Shown one piece after another: positions 24,064-34,081 of a stretch of 64,000 nt of DNA. Position 1 is the stretch's first letter. Each line of letters starts with the position of its first letter. The position numbers were made by a program, and so were the translations under genes. This stretch comes from Bacteroidaceae bacterium (GTDB lineage Bacteria; Bacteroidota; Bacteroidia; Bacteroidales; Bacteroidaceae). The notes beneath the pieces are model-generated. The model worked only from the letters and a program-made list of their open reading frames with translations. It had not been told where the DNA came from and did not search any database. The stretch is taken from positions 1-64,000 of the forward strand of contig JAGCDE010000045.1 in assembly GCA_017651315.1 (NCBI GenBank), written 5' to 3'.

Positions 24064-27000
24064 ATGGAAAAAAATTCAACAGATTCTTACATAGGTGACA
24101 ATTCTCACCTTACTGTATATAAGGCATCGGCCGGATCGGGCAAAACGTTCCGGCTGGCAGTCCGATATATCGTCATGCTGGTAAACAGCCCTGAGAACTA
24201 TCGCCACATTCTTGCAGTAACATTCACGAACAAGGCAACAGCCGAGATGAAACAGCGCATAATGTCCCAGTTGTACGGCATAGGACACTGTCTCAAAAGC
24301 TCGGATGGCTACTATCAGGAAGTAAAGAAAGCGGTCAGATATGATGAGAGCACCATACGCCGCAACGCACTACAGGCTCTTGACAACATACTACAGGACT
24401 ACGGCCGTTTCCGCGTCGAGACCATAGACAGTTTCTTCCAGACGGTACTGCGCGGTCTGGCCCGTGAGCTCAACATAGGAGGTAACCTGACGCTGGAGCT
24501 GGACATTGATACAGCCATAGACGAGGCTGTCGATGCTTTCCTGGCCGGCGTCGAACCCAACTCTCCCGAGAAGCGCAACGTCATGAAGTTCGTGGAGAAC
24601 AATATTGAGAATGACCGCAGCTGGTCAATAGACAAGACACTCAAGGCATTCTCAAAAGAGCTGTTCAGCGAGATATTCATGGAGAACGGCCGTGAGCTGC
24701 GCCGCATCATGACAGAAAACCCCGATGCTGTAAATGACTACAGGCAGAACCTGATAACCGCTCGGGACGCAGTTTTGCCTTCCAGACTGGAGCAGATCAA
24801 AGAGACAGGAGAGCGGGTCCGCTCGGCAATTTCGGCTTCAGGTTCCACTGTCGATGATATCTCAAGATATCCCCGGGATGTTCTGTTCAAGATAATCGAC
24901 GGTTCCATAGCGGATATTGACCTGGACAAGGCCAAGACTCTGCACAACTGCGCTGTCGATCCTGACAAATTCTACAGCAAAGCCACATTAAAGAAGTATC
25001 CGCAGCTGTCGGCTCTGGCTCAGGAACTGTTATCGCCCATGTATGCGAAGGTTGAGGAGCTTGTATCGGAATACCAGAGAATCAACAACTCGTTCGAGGC
25101 CGCTCTGAAATACATGCACGAACTCAGCCTGCTGCTGAGCATCCGCTCCGAGATAGACAGCCAGAGCCGGGAACAGGGCCGTTTCATTCTGGCCGACACC
25201 CCGCAGCTGTTGCACGCCATGGAAGAGGGCGACACATCGTTCGTGTATGAGAAGACGGGCAGTTTCACCCGCCACCTTATGATTGATGAGTTCCAGGACA
25301 CATCGGACCTTCAGTGGAGCAACCTGAGCCTGCTCCTCAGGGAGTGCCTCTCGACAGGTCAGGACTGCCTTGTGGTAGGCGATGTAAAGCAGTCTATATA
25401 CCGCTGGCGGAACAGCGACTGGAACATCCTCAACACCGGTCTGGAACGGGAGTTTGCCATATACCATCCCGACGTGGTGCCAATGGACCGCAATTTCCGG
25501 AGCCGCCAGCAGGTGATTGATTTCAACAACACCCTGTTTCCCAAGGCCGTGGAGTTTCTCTCACAACGCTACAGGGAGACGACAGGTCTGGAGTACCCGG
25601 AACTGGCCCAGGCATACAGCGGCGTGCGGCAGGAATGCCTCAACAGAGACGGCACAGGCTATGTCCTTGCCGAAATAATCAATGAGAAAAAGGATGCCGA
25701 ACAGCTCGTGGAAACCATCTGCAACAAGGTTTCAGTGCAATTGGACAAACTGATGGAGGCGGGAGTCCTGCAAACGGACATTGCCATTCTGTGCCGCAAC
25801 AAAAACAGGATTACCGATATTGCCGGATGGTTTGCGCAGAACCGCCCTGAATACTCCATGATTTCGGGTGAGGCATTCCAGCTGGATTCATCGGTTACCG
25901 TAAGGATAATTGTAAACGCACTGCGCTGGCTATCCGACAGCACAGACCGCATTGCTCTGGCACAGCTGGTCTGGGAGCGCCACTGTGCATTGAACGGCAC
26001 CGGTGAGCCGTTTGACACTCTTTATGCCCGTGGGCTTGAGAACTGCCTGCCGAAGCTATTCACGGAGCAGACCGATGCCCTGCGTCACCTGCCCCTTTAT
26101 GAACTTACAGAGAAGCTCTACACCATTCTGAATCTGGACAGCATACAGGGTCAGAGCCAATACATGATGGCGTTCCAGGACACCGTATGCCAGTGGCTGA
26201 GCCGCAATCCGGCCGAACTGGCCCAATTCATCGCTGAATGGGAAGAAAAACTCTGCAAGACCACCATCCCCGCCCCCGACATCAACGGCATCCGCCTGCT
26301 CACCATACACAAGTCAAAAGGTCTGGAGTTCCATACCGTAATAGTACCCTTCTGTGAGTGGCCTGTCATAGATACCAGCCATGAAGAGCGTCTCTGGGTC
26401 AAGCCTGAAGGGCAACCGTTCGACGAGATGCCATTCATTCCGGTGGCATTCAACAGGAGTCTGGGAAACTCTGTCTTTGCTGAACATTACAAACGCGAGG
26501 CCGGCTTGCAGACCGTTGATAATCTGAACCTTCTCTACGTTGCCCTGACGCGCGCCGAGAGCAATCTCATCATCATAGGCAACAATCCGCCCAGGAACTA
26601 CGGTTATAACACCGTTAAGGATGTGCTGGAGTCCTGCCTTAGTACCGCTCCCTTCCAGAGTGAAATAAGCGACAAAGGCATAATCTACGAAACCGGACAG
26701 ATATGCCCCCACTCTTATCGGGATAAGACCGACAGCCACAACCCGTTCGATATCAGGCCCACGGTACAGGAACTCACATTGCGAACCTATCCCATAAACG
26801 CCCGTTTCCGCCAATCGGGCGAATCCGCCCGCTTTATCCACTCCGGAAATGATGACTCTGACCGCCAGGAGGAGTATATCCAGACAGGAAAGTTGCTCCA
26901 CAACCTGTTTGCGACCATCCGCACAACGGCCGATATTGACCCGCAGGTGGAAAACATGCTCTCTGACGGCCTGCTGGATTCAAAAGCCGAGGCAGACAAA

Positions 27001-27312
27001 CTGAAGCAACAGATCCGCCGGCACATTGACTCCACACCGGGAGCCGGAGAGTGGTTCAGCGGCAATTATGCCCTTTTCAACGAGGCATCCATCATTTACC
27101 GCGACGGAGGAGTGCTCCAGACCCGGCGGCCCGACCGTGTAATGATTACCCCCGACGGTCGTGCCATTATCGTGGATTTCAAGTTCGGCCGGGAGCGCGA
27201 GGAGTACATGCATCAGGTACAAGAGTATATGGAGCTGCTCCGCAAGATGGGCTACAATCAGGTGGAAGGCCATATCTGGTACGTTTATAATAATAAGATA
27301 ACAAATTGTTAA
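24064..27312 (+). CDS. addA: AddA-type UvrD helicase-nuclease
   Basis: The 1082-residue protein combines a superfamily 1A helicase with a C-terminal nuclease, as in AddA of the AddAB complex that processes double-strand DNA ends for recombination. It has Walker [14 protein letters not shown] (about 19-31), [15 protein letters not shown], the [11 protein letters not shown] box, [24 protein letters not shown] and [12 protein letters not shown]. The nuclease end shows RPDRVM and [11 protein letters not shown], placing D and D-x-K as in PD-(D/E)xK enzymes. A matching AddB is encoded 20 kb downstream (47572-50466) rather than next to it. It is divergent from panB and the iron alcohol dehydrogenase gene follows after 27 bases. 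Confidence 0.85.
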   Translation: MEKNSTDSYIGDNSHLTVYKASAGSGKTFRLAVRYIVMLVNSPENYRHILAVTFTNKATAEMKQRIMSQLYGIGHCLKSSDGYYQEVKKAVRYDESTIRRNALQALDNILQDYGRFRVETIDSFFQTVLRGLARELNIGGNLTLELDIDTAIDEAVDAFLAGVEPNSPEKRNVMKFVENNIENDRSWSIDKTLKAFSKELFSEIFMENGRELRRIMTENPDAVNDYRQNLITARDAVLPSRLEQIKETGERVRSAISASGSTVDDISRYPRDVLFKIIDGSIADIDLDKAKTLHNCAVDPDKFYSKATLKKYPQLSALAQELLSPMYAKVEELVSEYQRINNSFEAALKYMHELSLLLSIRSEIDSQSREQGRFILADTPQLLHAMEEGDTSFVYEKTGSFTRHLMIDEFQDTSDLQWSNLSLLLRECLSTGQDCLVVGDVKQSIYRWRNSDWNILNTGLEREFAIYHPDVVPMDRNFRSRQQVIDFNNTLFPKAVEFLSQRYRETTGLEYPELAQAYSGVRQECLNRDGTGYVLAEIINEKKDAEQLVETICNKVSVQLDKLMEAGVLQTDIAILCRNKNRITDIAGWFAQNRPEYSMISGEAFQLDSSVTVRIIVNALRWLSDSTDRIALAQLVWERHCALNGTGEPFDTLYARGLENCLPKLFTEQTDALRHLPLYELTEKLYTILNLDSIQGQSQYMMAFQDTVCQWLSRNPAELAQFIAEWEEKLCKTTIPAPDINGIRLLTIHKSKGLEFHTVIVPFCEWPVIDTSHEERLWVKPEGQPFDEMPFIPVAFNRSLGNSVFAEHYKREAGLQTVDNLNLLYVALTRAESNLIIIGNNPPRNYGYNTVKDVLESCLSTAPFQSEISDKGIIYETGQICPHSYRDKTDSHNPFDIRPTVQELTLRTYPINARFRQSGESARFIHSGNDDSDRQEEYIQTGKLLHNLFATIRTTADIDPQVENMLSDGLLDSKAEADKLKQQIRRHIDSTPGAGEWFSGNYALFNEASIIYRDGGVLQTRRPDRVMITPDGRAIIVDFKFGREREEYMHQVQEYMELLRKMGYNQVEGHIWYVYNNKITNC

Positions 27313-27339
27313 ACAATTAACTAACCTTACAAAAAGATT

Positions 27340-28521
27340 ATGAAAGACTTTAATTTCTACGCACCCACAGAGGTCGTGTTCGGAAAGAGATCAGAGGAAC
27401 AGGTAGCACAGCTTGTACGCAAGTACGGCGGCACCAAGGTATTGGTTCATTACGGAGGCAAGAGCGCCATCAAGTCCGGCTTGCTGGACAAAGTTGAGCG
27501 TCTGCTGCGTGAAGGCGGCATAGAGTATGTCACACTGGGCGGCGTAGTCCCCAACCCAAGACTCTCCAAAGTGCATGAGGGCATTGAACTGTGCCGCAAG
27601 GAGAAGGTTGACTTTATCCTGGCCGTTGGCGGCGGAAGCGTTATAGATTCCTGCAAGGCCATCGCATACGGTGTACCTTACGACGGTGACGTATGGGACG
27701 TATATATGCAGCGTTACACCCCCGTTACCAGCCTGCCGTTGGCATCGGTCCTGACCATTCCCGCCGCAGGCAGTGAGATGAGTGACTCAAGCGTAATCAC
27801 AAATGAGGACGGCGATGTCAAGATAGGCTACTCCAACAACCTGTGCCGTCCCAAGTTCGCCATCATGAACCCCGAGCGCACCTACACCCTGCCCTCGTAT
27901 CAGACAGCTGCCGGCATAACCGACATCATGATGCACACCATGGAGCGCTATTTCTCACACGATGATGACATGAACATAACCGATGCCATAGCCGAGGGTC
28001 TGCTCAAGACCATGATTGACTGCGCACCGCTTGTGCTCAAGAACCCTGAGAACTACCGTTATCGCGCCCAGGTAATGTGGGCAGGCTCACTGGCACACAA
28101 TGACCTGACCGGCTGCGGCCGCATAGGCGACTGGGCTACACATCAGCTGGAGCATGAGCTGAGCGGTATGTTCGATGTAACACATGGAGCCGGTCTGGCA
28201 GCAGTATGGCCCAGCTGGGCGCGCTACGTTATGGGCTGCGGCGTTCAGCGTTTTGTACGCTTTGCCGTAAACGTGATGGGTGTGGAGAATGACTTTACCG
28301 ATCCCGAAGGCACCGCCATCCGCGGAATCGAGGCCATGGAGCGCTTCTACCACTCAATAGGCATGCCCATCAACATCCACGAGCTCATCGGTAAGGAGAT
28401 TACCGATGCCCAGATTAAGGAGATGGTCCGCAAGTGCAGCCATGACTACACCATCACCCAAGGCCAGTTCAAGGTCCTCACCCCCGATGACATGACCGCC
28501 ATCTACACTCTGGCCAAATAA
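27340..28521 (+). CDS. iron-containing alcohol dehydrogenase, butanol dehydrogenase type
   Basis: The 393-residue group III dehydrogenase reduces aldehydes to alcohols with NAD(P)H. It has the dinucleotide loop AVGGGSVIDSCKAIA and LTIPAAGSEMSDSSV. The metal ligands are in GITDIMMHTMERYFS (Asp and first His), THQLEHELSGMFDVTHGAGLA (the other two His). The sequence is of the YugJ/BdhA type. Its physiological substrate is not evident. A strong hairpin follows the stop and closes the conserved region before the AT-rich island. Confidence 0.92.
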   Translation: MKDFNFYAPTEVVFGKRSEEQVAQLVRKYGGTKVLVHYGGKSAIKSGLLDKVERLLREGGIEYVTLGGVVPNPRLSKVHEGIELCRKEKVDFILAVGGGSVIDSCKAIAYGVPYDGDVWDVYMQRYTPVTSLPLASVLTIPAAGSEMSDSSVITNEDGDVKIGYSNNLCRPKFAIMNPERTYTLPSYQTAAGITDIMMHTMERYFSHDDDMNITDAIAEGLLKTMIDCAPLVLKNPENYRYRAQVMWAGSLAHNDLTGCGRIGDWATHQLEHELSGMFDVTHGAGLAAVWPSWARYVMGCGVQRFVRFAVNVMGVENDFTDPEGTAIRGIEAMERFYHSIGMPINIHELIGKEITDAQIKEMVRKCSHDYTITQGQFKVLTPDDMTAIYTLAK

Positions 28522-28530
28522 GGTTCCAGC

Positions 28531-28583
28531 CAAAGTGTCCCACAAACACCCGCCTCAGGTCCCCCTCTGATACGGGTGTTTGT
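28531..28583. terminator. terminator hairpin with an AAAGTGTCC repeat half-site
   Basis: CAAAGTGTCCCACA (28531-28544) matches the left arm of the repeat at 13386. It is followed by ACAAACACCCG and CGGGTGTTTGT (28542-28552 and 28573-28583), an 11-bp perfect stem. This sits right after the alcohol dehydrogenase gene. Confidence 0.6.
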
Positions 28584-28917
28584 CTTGTAATGAAACAGGT
28601 GGTACAGGGAATACTATCCATAGTTCTGAAAGATTAGCAAGCATTTAGTAAGGCTGGTACGAGAAAAGAAGCTTGGAGTAAGCTTGCTATTGTTTTGCAG
28701 ACAGTTCTTTAAAGTAGCCTAAAACTAAAAAAGGTTATAGACATACAACCTTTTCAGAACGAAGTAGATATCATCAAAACCACTATACCTCAAAGTCTGG
28801 CAAGAGCCGTAAAAATGTTGATAAAAAGAATCTGAAAACCATCTATTTCACGTTAATATTTGCTATCTTTACAATTGTCTATTAATTATCTATATTACAC
28901 AGTCATAAAGGAAAAGA
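28584..28917. promoter_or_regulatory. AT-rich upstream region of the defence island
   Basis: No gene is seen in these 334 bases. AAAAGGTT and AACCTTTT (28729-28736, 28747-28754) form an 8-bp stem. TATCTTTA (28864-28871), one base from TAnnTTTG, is the best promoter candidate for the operon starting at 28918. The change to AT-rich sequence begins here. I found no attachment-site duplication with the right boundary. Confidence 0.4.
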
Positions 28918-31900
28918 ATGCAAAACAGTTTTATCACTAATAAAGACAAGTTGCTATCAGATATCATAAAAGGAATCCTTCCAAAGAGCCAGTCTTTGGA
29001 TGTACTTGTTGGTTATTTCTATTTTTCCGGCTATAAACTGATCTCTGAGAAGTTGATAGACAAGCATGTCCGAATACTCGTCGGGCTTGATATAGACACA
29101 AATATCACGAAATATATCCGCGAAATAGACTCATTGGCAGAAAACAATAAATCACGCAGTCAGCTCAAAGATGACTATTATAATCATTTCGTACGTTTGT
29201 TCAATGAGACTGATTTACTTGACAGCCAACCAAAATTGGAATCTTTCAAACTGTTCTACGATAAGATAAAGGCTGGAACATTGGAAATCAGGAAGACTGA
29301 TGAGCCTTGTCATGCCAAGATGTATATCTTTGACTATCGAGACGAAATCAGCGAAGGAGGTGAAGATCCTGGCTCTGTTATCACGGGCTCCAGCAATCTT
29401 TCATACGAAGGATTGGCTGGCAGAGTGGAGATAAACGCCCGATTCAATGACAAGAATTCATATATTGACGCAAAGGCCATTTTCAACGAACTATGGGATA
29501 AGTCTATTGTCGTTGCAGATAAAGACCATATTGACGAGTTTGACACAAAGGTTATCGACCGTATCTGGTATGAGAAACTGTATAATCCTTATAAAATGTA
29601 CATTCGCGTGCTTAAGGAATACTTCTCCATACCCACAACAGAGAACCTGCTTACACCATACGACATTACTGACGGAAAGTTCTCCAATTTGAAATATCAG
29701 ACGGATGCAGTCCAAATGGCTATCAACGCCATTAAGAATCATAATGGCGTTATAGTAGCTGATGTAGTGGGACTTGGTAAAAGTATCATTGCATCAACTG
29801 TCGCCCGAAATCTTAGGCTGAGAACACTTGTTATATGTCCCCCACACTTGGAGGAACAATGGTGCACCTACCGTGACGATTTCGGCTTTACAGCTTCCAT
29901 CTATACTACAGGAAAGTTGGAGGAAGCATTAAGATATTACGAACGGATTGTTAAAGCCGATGAACAGTTTTTGATATTAGTCGACGAGGCACACCGCTAT
30001 CGTAATGAATATACTATTGACTATACTATTCTACACCAACTCTGTTCTGGCAATAAGGTTATGTTGCTGACAGCAACCCCTTTCAATAACAGACCAGATG
30101 ACATCTATGCTATGCTCAAGTTGTTCCAGATACCAACCAAGTCAACATTAAAGACTGTTGACAATCTGGGTGCAAAATTCAAAGACCTTATTGCCTCCTA
30201 TAAACAGATTCAGAAGGACCAGCGCGAAGGCAAGATAACAGTTGCCGATGTATCTAAGGAAGCGGGAAAGATTGCCGACGAAATTCGTTCTATAATCAGT
30301 CCACTTGTCATTCGTCGTTCCCGTATTGATTTGAAGGAAATACCAGAATATGCAGAAGACTTAAAACAGCAGAACATACAATTAGTCATCCCCAACGATC
30401 CCGTTGAGTTGGATTATGATTTGAGCAGTCTGAAAGACTTGTATCTTGAAACCCTCGATCGTATCAGTGAAGACGAACATCGAAAGAGAAGCGATGGCAA
30501 GTATCGTTTTAAGGCAGCCCGATACTCTCCACTTTTATATCTTAGAGAAGAATTAAAGCAGGAACTTTCAGATTTGTTGGAAGAAAAAACAGGCATTGAA
30601 CTGAACCTGTTATTTGGCCGACAGGCTAATGTCGCCATATTTATGCGTCGACTGTTAGTCCGTCGTTTTGAAAGCTCAGAATATGCTTTCCGTATGTCTC
30701 TGGAGTACATGATTAACAGTTCCAAGCAAATTCTGAAATGGATAGACAAAAAGAAGAAAATGCCAATCTACAAGAAGGGCAACCTTCCCGATGTTGACGA
30801 CTTCTACAAGACTGATGATGACGGAAACGAACTCATCACGGATACATACGAGAAGTATGAAAACCGAGGGTTCTTTGAGATTGACATGAAATATATCAAG
30901 GATTCCTTCGTAGAAGACATAAAGGCAGATATGTCACTCCTTCTTGAAATACAGAAGACGTGGTTTGGGAAAGACGGACATATCATGAACGATCCCAAAC
31001 TTGAGTCGTTCAAGAAAATCTTAACCAAGCAAATAACAAAGGATCCAAAACGCAAGATAATTGTATTTACAGAGTTTGCAGACACTGCCAATTATCTTGG
31101 AGAAGCATTGCGCACTTATGGACTTCCGGTTTTCAAATACACCTCGGCCGATGCTTCAAAAAGCAACAAAGACACTATCAATGCAAATTTTAATGCCGGA
31201 GAGAAAATTGAATATCAGTTAGATGATTATAAGATTATGGTTGCAACTGATGCCATCTCTGAAGGATATAACTTACATCGTGCCGGAACGGTAATCAACT
31301 ATGACATACCCTACAACCCCACTCGCATCATACAGCGTATTGGACGAATCAACCGTGTAAACAAGAAGGTATTTGACCAATTATATATTTACAATTACTT
31401 CCCCACTGACGTAGGTGAGACTGAAACACGTACCAAAGAGATATCAACCCTTAAAATGGCCATGATTCATGCCATAATGGGTGAAGACACCAAGGTGTTG
31501 ACCAAAGATGAAGAGATACAATCTTACTTTCTGGAACAATATCACAAGGAAATGGCCAAGAGTGAAGAGGTATCCTGGGATGTAAAATACCAAAAGATGC
31601 TCAATGCCGCTAAAGGAACCGAAATATATGATGAAGCCATGCAATTACCGCATCGCGCCCGCACCGGACGTTCGGTAGAAAAGCCGAGAAGCGGCGTACT
31701 CATGTTCGGTAAAAAAGGCAATGACTTTGTCTTTAAGATAGGAAATGATGAGGGCTTAGTATCACAACTGACTGCAGAAGAGGCCATAGGGCTGTTTGAG
31801 GCAGAAATATCAGAACAACCATCAGTACTATCAGAATCTTTTGAGCCGGCATATCAAGTGACAAAGTCTCATTTGTTCAGTTGTGATGTGCAGGACAAGA

Positions 31901-32172
31901 ATGAGAAAGCACGATTAGAAGCCATGCAGAAAGTAAAAGTTATGCTGAATCGCAAAGCCCTGCCTGCGGATTATCTTAAAGATCTGATGAAGGTGATTCA
32001 GAATGATGGTCTTTCTGGTTATGAGCTTCGCTTTATCAATCAGCTGAAGCCAGCAGATTACCACAAGCTGCCTGATCAGATAGACGAGTACTATATTAAC
32101 CGCATCATCGAAACTTGCAATCATGTGGATGATGGTGAGGAATCAATCATATTAGCGGAGGAATTAAAATGA
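28918..32172 (+). CDS. PLD nuclease-SNF2 helicase fusion, Hma-type defence helicase
   Basis: The 1084-residue protein has an N-terminal PLD domain with one HKD motif (HAKMYIFD, His132-Lys134-Asp139, then GSSNLSYEGLAG) and a superfamily 2 SNF2-like helicase. Motifs are DVVGLGKSIIAS (Walker A, about 280-291), ILVDEAHRYRNE (DEAH, about 354), LLTATPFNN, KIIVFTEFADTA, and VATDAISEGYNLH with RIIQRIGRINR. The combination suggests DNA translocation coupled to cleavage. It heads a co-oriented operon: its stop overlaps the ATPase gene by four bases, and a methyltransferase follows. Helicase-methylase-ATPase (Hma) systems have this gene content. The sequence is clearly AT-richer than the upstream core genes. 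Against other systems: no DUF1998 or PglZ partner is present. Confidence 0.88.
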   Translation: MQNSFITNKDKLLSDIIKGILPKSQSLDVLVGYFYFSGYKLISEKLIDKHVRILVGLDIDTNITKYIREIDSLAENNKSRSQLKDDYYNHFVRLFNETDLLDSQPKLESFKLFYDKIKAGTLEIRKTDEPCHAKMYIFDYRDEISEGGEDPGSVITGSSNLSYEGLAGRVEINARFNDKNSYIDAKAIFNELWDKSIVVADKDHIDEFDTKVIDRIWYEKLYNPYKMYIRVLKEYFSIPTTENLLTPYDITDGKFSNLKYQTDAVQMAINAIKNHNGVIVADVVGLGKSIIASTVARNLRLRTLVICPPHLEEQWCTYRDDFGFTASIYTTGKLEEALRYYERIVKADEQFLILVDEAHRYRNEYTIDYTILHQLCSGNKVMLLTATPFNNRPDDIYAMLKLFQIPTKSTLKTVDNLGAKFKDLIASYKQIQKDQREGKITVADVSKEAGKIADEIRSIISPLVIRRSRIDLKEIPEYAEDLKQQNIQLVIPNDPVELDYDLSSLKDLYLETLDRISEDEHRKRSDGKYRFKAARYSPLLYLREELKQELSDLLEEKTGIELNLLFGRQANVAIFMRRLLVRRFESSEYAFRMSLEYMINSSKQILKWIDKKKKMPIYKKGNLPDVDDFYKTDDDGNELITDTYEKYENRGFFEIDMKYIKDSFVEDIKADMSLLLEIQKTWFGKDGHIMNDPKLESFKKILTKQITKDPKRKIIVFTEFADTANYLGEALRTYGLPVFKYTSADASKSNKDTINANFNAGEKIEYQLDDYKIMVATDAISEGYNLHRAGTVINYDIPYNPTRIIQRIGRINRVNKKVFDQLYIYNYFPTDVGETETRTKEISTLKMAMIHAIMGEDTKVLTKDEEIQSYFLEQYHKEMAKSEEVSWDVKYQKMLNAAKGTEIYDEAMQLPHRARTGRSVEKPRSGVLMFGKKGNDFVFKIGNDEGLVSQLTAEEAIGLFEAEISEQPSVLSESFEPAYQVTKSHLFSCDVQDKNEKARLEAMQKVKVMLNRKALPADYLKDLMKVIQNDGLSGYELRFINQLKPADYHKLPDQIDEYYINRIIETCNHVDDGEESIILAEELK

Positions 32173-34076
32173 AAACAGCCCAAGAAATATTTGACCAGCT
32201 AAACTCAATTGACGAAAATGTCAGAATCGATGCAAAAAGAGCGTCAGAGATAGATAAAAGCATCATGGAAACAGTCTGTGCTTTTGCCAATGAGCCAGGC
32301 TTAGGTGGTGGCTACCTATTATTGGGTGCAGTCAGAACTGGTTTTGAGAATGGACTTCCCGTATATGTACCTGAAAACATTGAGAATCCTGACAAAATCC
32401 AGAATGACGTTACGACACAATGTAGCTCAATGTTCAATGTACGCATTCGTCCACAGATAGAAACTGAGGTTGTAAATGGAAATACTGTACTTGTTGTTAA
32501 GATAGATGAGGCTCCTGAAGCCCAGAAGCCTATTTATATCGTCAACCGTGGATTACCTCAGGGAGCTTTTCGCAGAGTTGGCTCTTCCGATCAAAAATGT
32601 ACGGAAGACGACATGAGAGTTTTCTATTCTTCAGCAGAGAGTTTTGACAGTACCACAGTAAAAGGAGCGACTCTCGATGATATCGATGAGAATGCGGTGG
32701 CTCATTATAGGAAACTACGTGCTAAGGTAAATCCCAATGCAGAGGAACTGTCGTATGATGACAAAGACCTGCTGATGGCTTTAAGAGCCTGCGAAAAAGA
32801 GAAAGACGGTAGCTACATCTTGACGTACACAGGCCTCGTCGTATTCGGTAAGTCCATGTCGCTTCGTCGTCTGCTACCTGCCTTAAGAGTAGATTACATT
32901 CGTGTATCAGGCAATAGGTGGATTGAAGATCCCGATAAGCGTTTCGAGGCAACCATTGATATGCGTGGACCACTTATCCTATTAGTCAACCGCGCTATTA
33001 ATGCTATTAAAGATGACTTGCCAAAAGGCTTTGAATTGAAAAAAGGCAGTTTGCAGGCAGACACCCCAATTGATTTACCTAATGATGCTCTCCGTGAGGC
33101 TTTGGTCAATGCCTTTATCCATTGCTCCTTCCGGCTTAATCAACCAATCCAGATTATCAGGTACTCTAATCGTTTAGAAATTATCAATCCTGGTTTCTCA
33201 TTAAAGTCACCCGAGACATTAGGTGAACCAGGATCCGTACAACGCAACCCATTTATCAGTACCATATTCCATGATACGAACTTAGCTGAGACCAAGGGCT
33301 CCGGAATCAGATCAATGAGAGGACACATGAAAAATGCAGGAATGATGCCACCTACTTTTGAATCTAATCGTTCTGCCAATCAGTTCACCGCCCGTTTGCT
33401 GTTACATCACTTATTGGATAACGAAACCATTCAGTGGCTTTCTTCTTATGCAGACTATTCACTAAATAATGAGCAAAGGTTGGCTCTGGTATTTGTACGT
33501 GAAGTCGGTGCAATAGACAACATCACCTATAGACAATTAAATAGCGACATAAATAATCAAAAAGCTTCTTTTGACTTACACAACCTATGCACCAAGGGAT
33601 TATTAAAGCAGAAAGGCCAAAGTAAAAACACATATTATATTGCAGGAGAAAGGTTCGTTAATAATAGAGCTAACGGAGAAAATAGTAATGCTATCCAAGA
33701 AAATAGTAATGCTATCCAAGAAAATAATAATGCTATCCAAGAAAATAGTAATGCTATCCAAGAAAATAGTAATGCTATCCAAGAAAATAGTAATGCTATC
33801 AGAGAAAATAGTAATGCCTTGCCTGCAGATTTATTGGAAAGATGTAAGAACCTAAAAAAATGGGAATCCTCTGAAAAAATGAAGAGTTTGATAGTTGAGT
33901 TGTGTACATTTACCCCATTAAGCGTCAATGATATTGCAATCATTATCAACAGAAAACCCTCTTCGGTCAGATACTTATATACCAATCCGCTTGTTGAGGA
34001 TGGTAAGCTTTTCTACACCATTCCAGAGATGGTGAAACATCCTGACCAGAAATACACAACCGTCAAAAATAAGTAA
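32169..34076 (+). CDS. AlbA_2/GHKL-type ATPase-like protein with heptad repeat linker
   Basis: The 635-residue protein begins with an AlbA_2 (formerly divergent AAA) domain: FANEPGLGGGYLLLGAV, then PIYIVNRGLPQGAFRRVGSSD. It continues with an ATP-binding region of the HATPase_c_4 type: LREALVNAFIHCSF, RLEIINPGFS, RNPFISTIF and ETKGSGIRSM. About residues 504-550 are six and a half copies of ENSNAIQ, encoded by a 21-bp tandem repeat. A winged-helix-like C-terminal domain follows (VNDIAIIINRKPSSVRYLYTN). The start overlaps the helicase stop by four bases and the methyltransferase follows after five, so the three products are made together. It is probably the ATPase member of an Hma-type system, perhaps a sensor or regulator. 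Confidence 0.82.
   Translation: MKTAQEIFDQLNSIDENVRIDAKRASEIDKSIMETVCAFANEPGLGGGYLLLGAVRTGFENGLPVYVPENIENPDKIQNDVTTQCSSMFNVRIRPQIETEVVNGNTVLVVKIDEAPEAQKPIYIVNRGLPQGAFRRVGSSDQKCTEDDMRVFYSSAESFDSTTVKGATLDDIDENAVAHYRKLRAKVNPNAEELSYDDKDLLMALRACEKEKDGSYILTYTGLVVFGKSMSLRRLLPALRVDYIRVSGNRWIEDPDKRFEATIDMRGPLILLVNRAINAIKDDLPKGFELKKGSLQADTPIDLPNDALREALVNAFIHCSFRLNQPIQIIRYSNRLEIINPGFSLKSPETLGEPGSVQRNPFISTIFHDTNLAETKGSGIRSMRGHMKNAGMMPPTFESNRSANQFTARLLLHHLLDNETIQWLSSYADYSLNNEQRLALVFVREVGAIDNITYRQLNSDINNQKASFDLHNLCTKGLLKQKGQSKNTYYIAGERFVNNRANGENSNAIQENSNAIQENNNAIQENSNAIQENSNAIQENSNAIRENSNALPADLLERCKNLKKWESSEKMKSLIVELCTFTPLSVNDIAIIINRKPSSVRYLYTNPLVEDGKLFYTIPEMVKHPDQKYTTVKNK
33678..33818 (+). repeat. 21-bp tandem repeat inside the ATPase gene, about 6.7 copies
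   Basis: Units start at 33678, 33699, 33720, 33741, 33762, 33783 and 33804. Copies 1, 2, 4 and 5 are identical (GAAAATAGTAATGCTATCCA plus A); copy 3 has one change, and copies 6 and 7 diverge at their ends. Each unit keeps the reading frame and encodes ENSNAIQ, so copy number can change without a frameshift. Confidence 0.95.
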
Positions 34077-34081
34077 GGACT

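Noticed and set aside
33678-33818. Possible CRISPR array
   Set aside because: Units are contiguous without spacers, lie inside a coding frame, and no cas genes are present.
33635-33985. Repetitive minus-strand frame (LLFSWIA repeats) that looks like a membrane protein
   Set aside because: It is the antisense reading of the 21-bp repeat in the ATPase gene; the plus-strand frame is long, continuous and has conserved domains.
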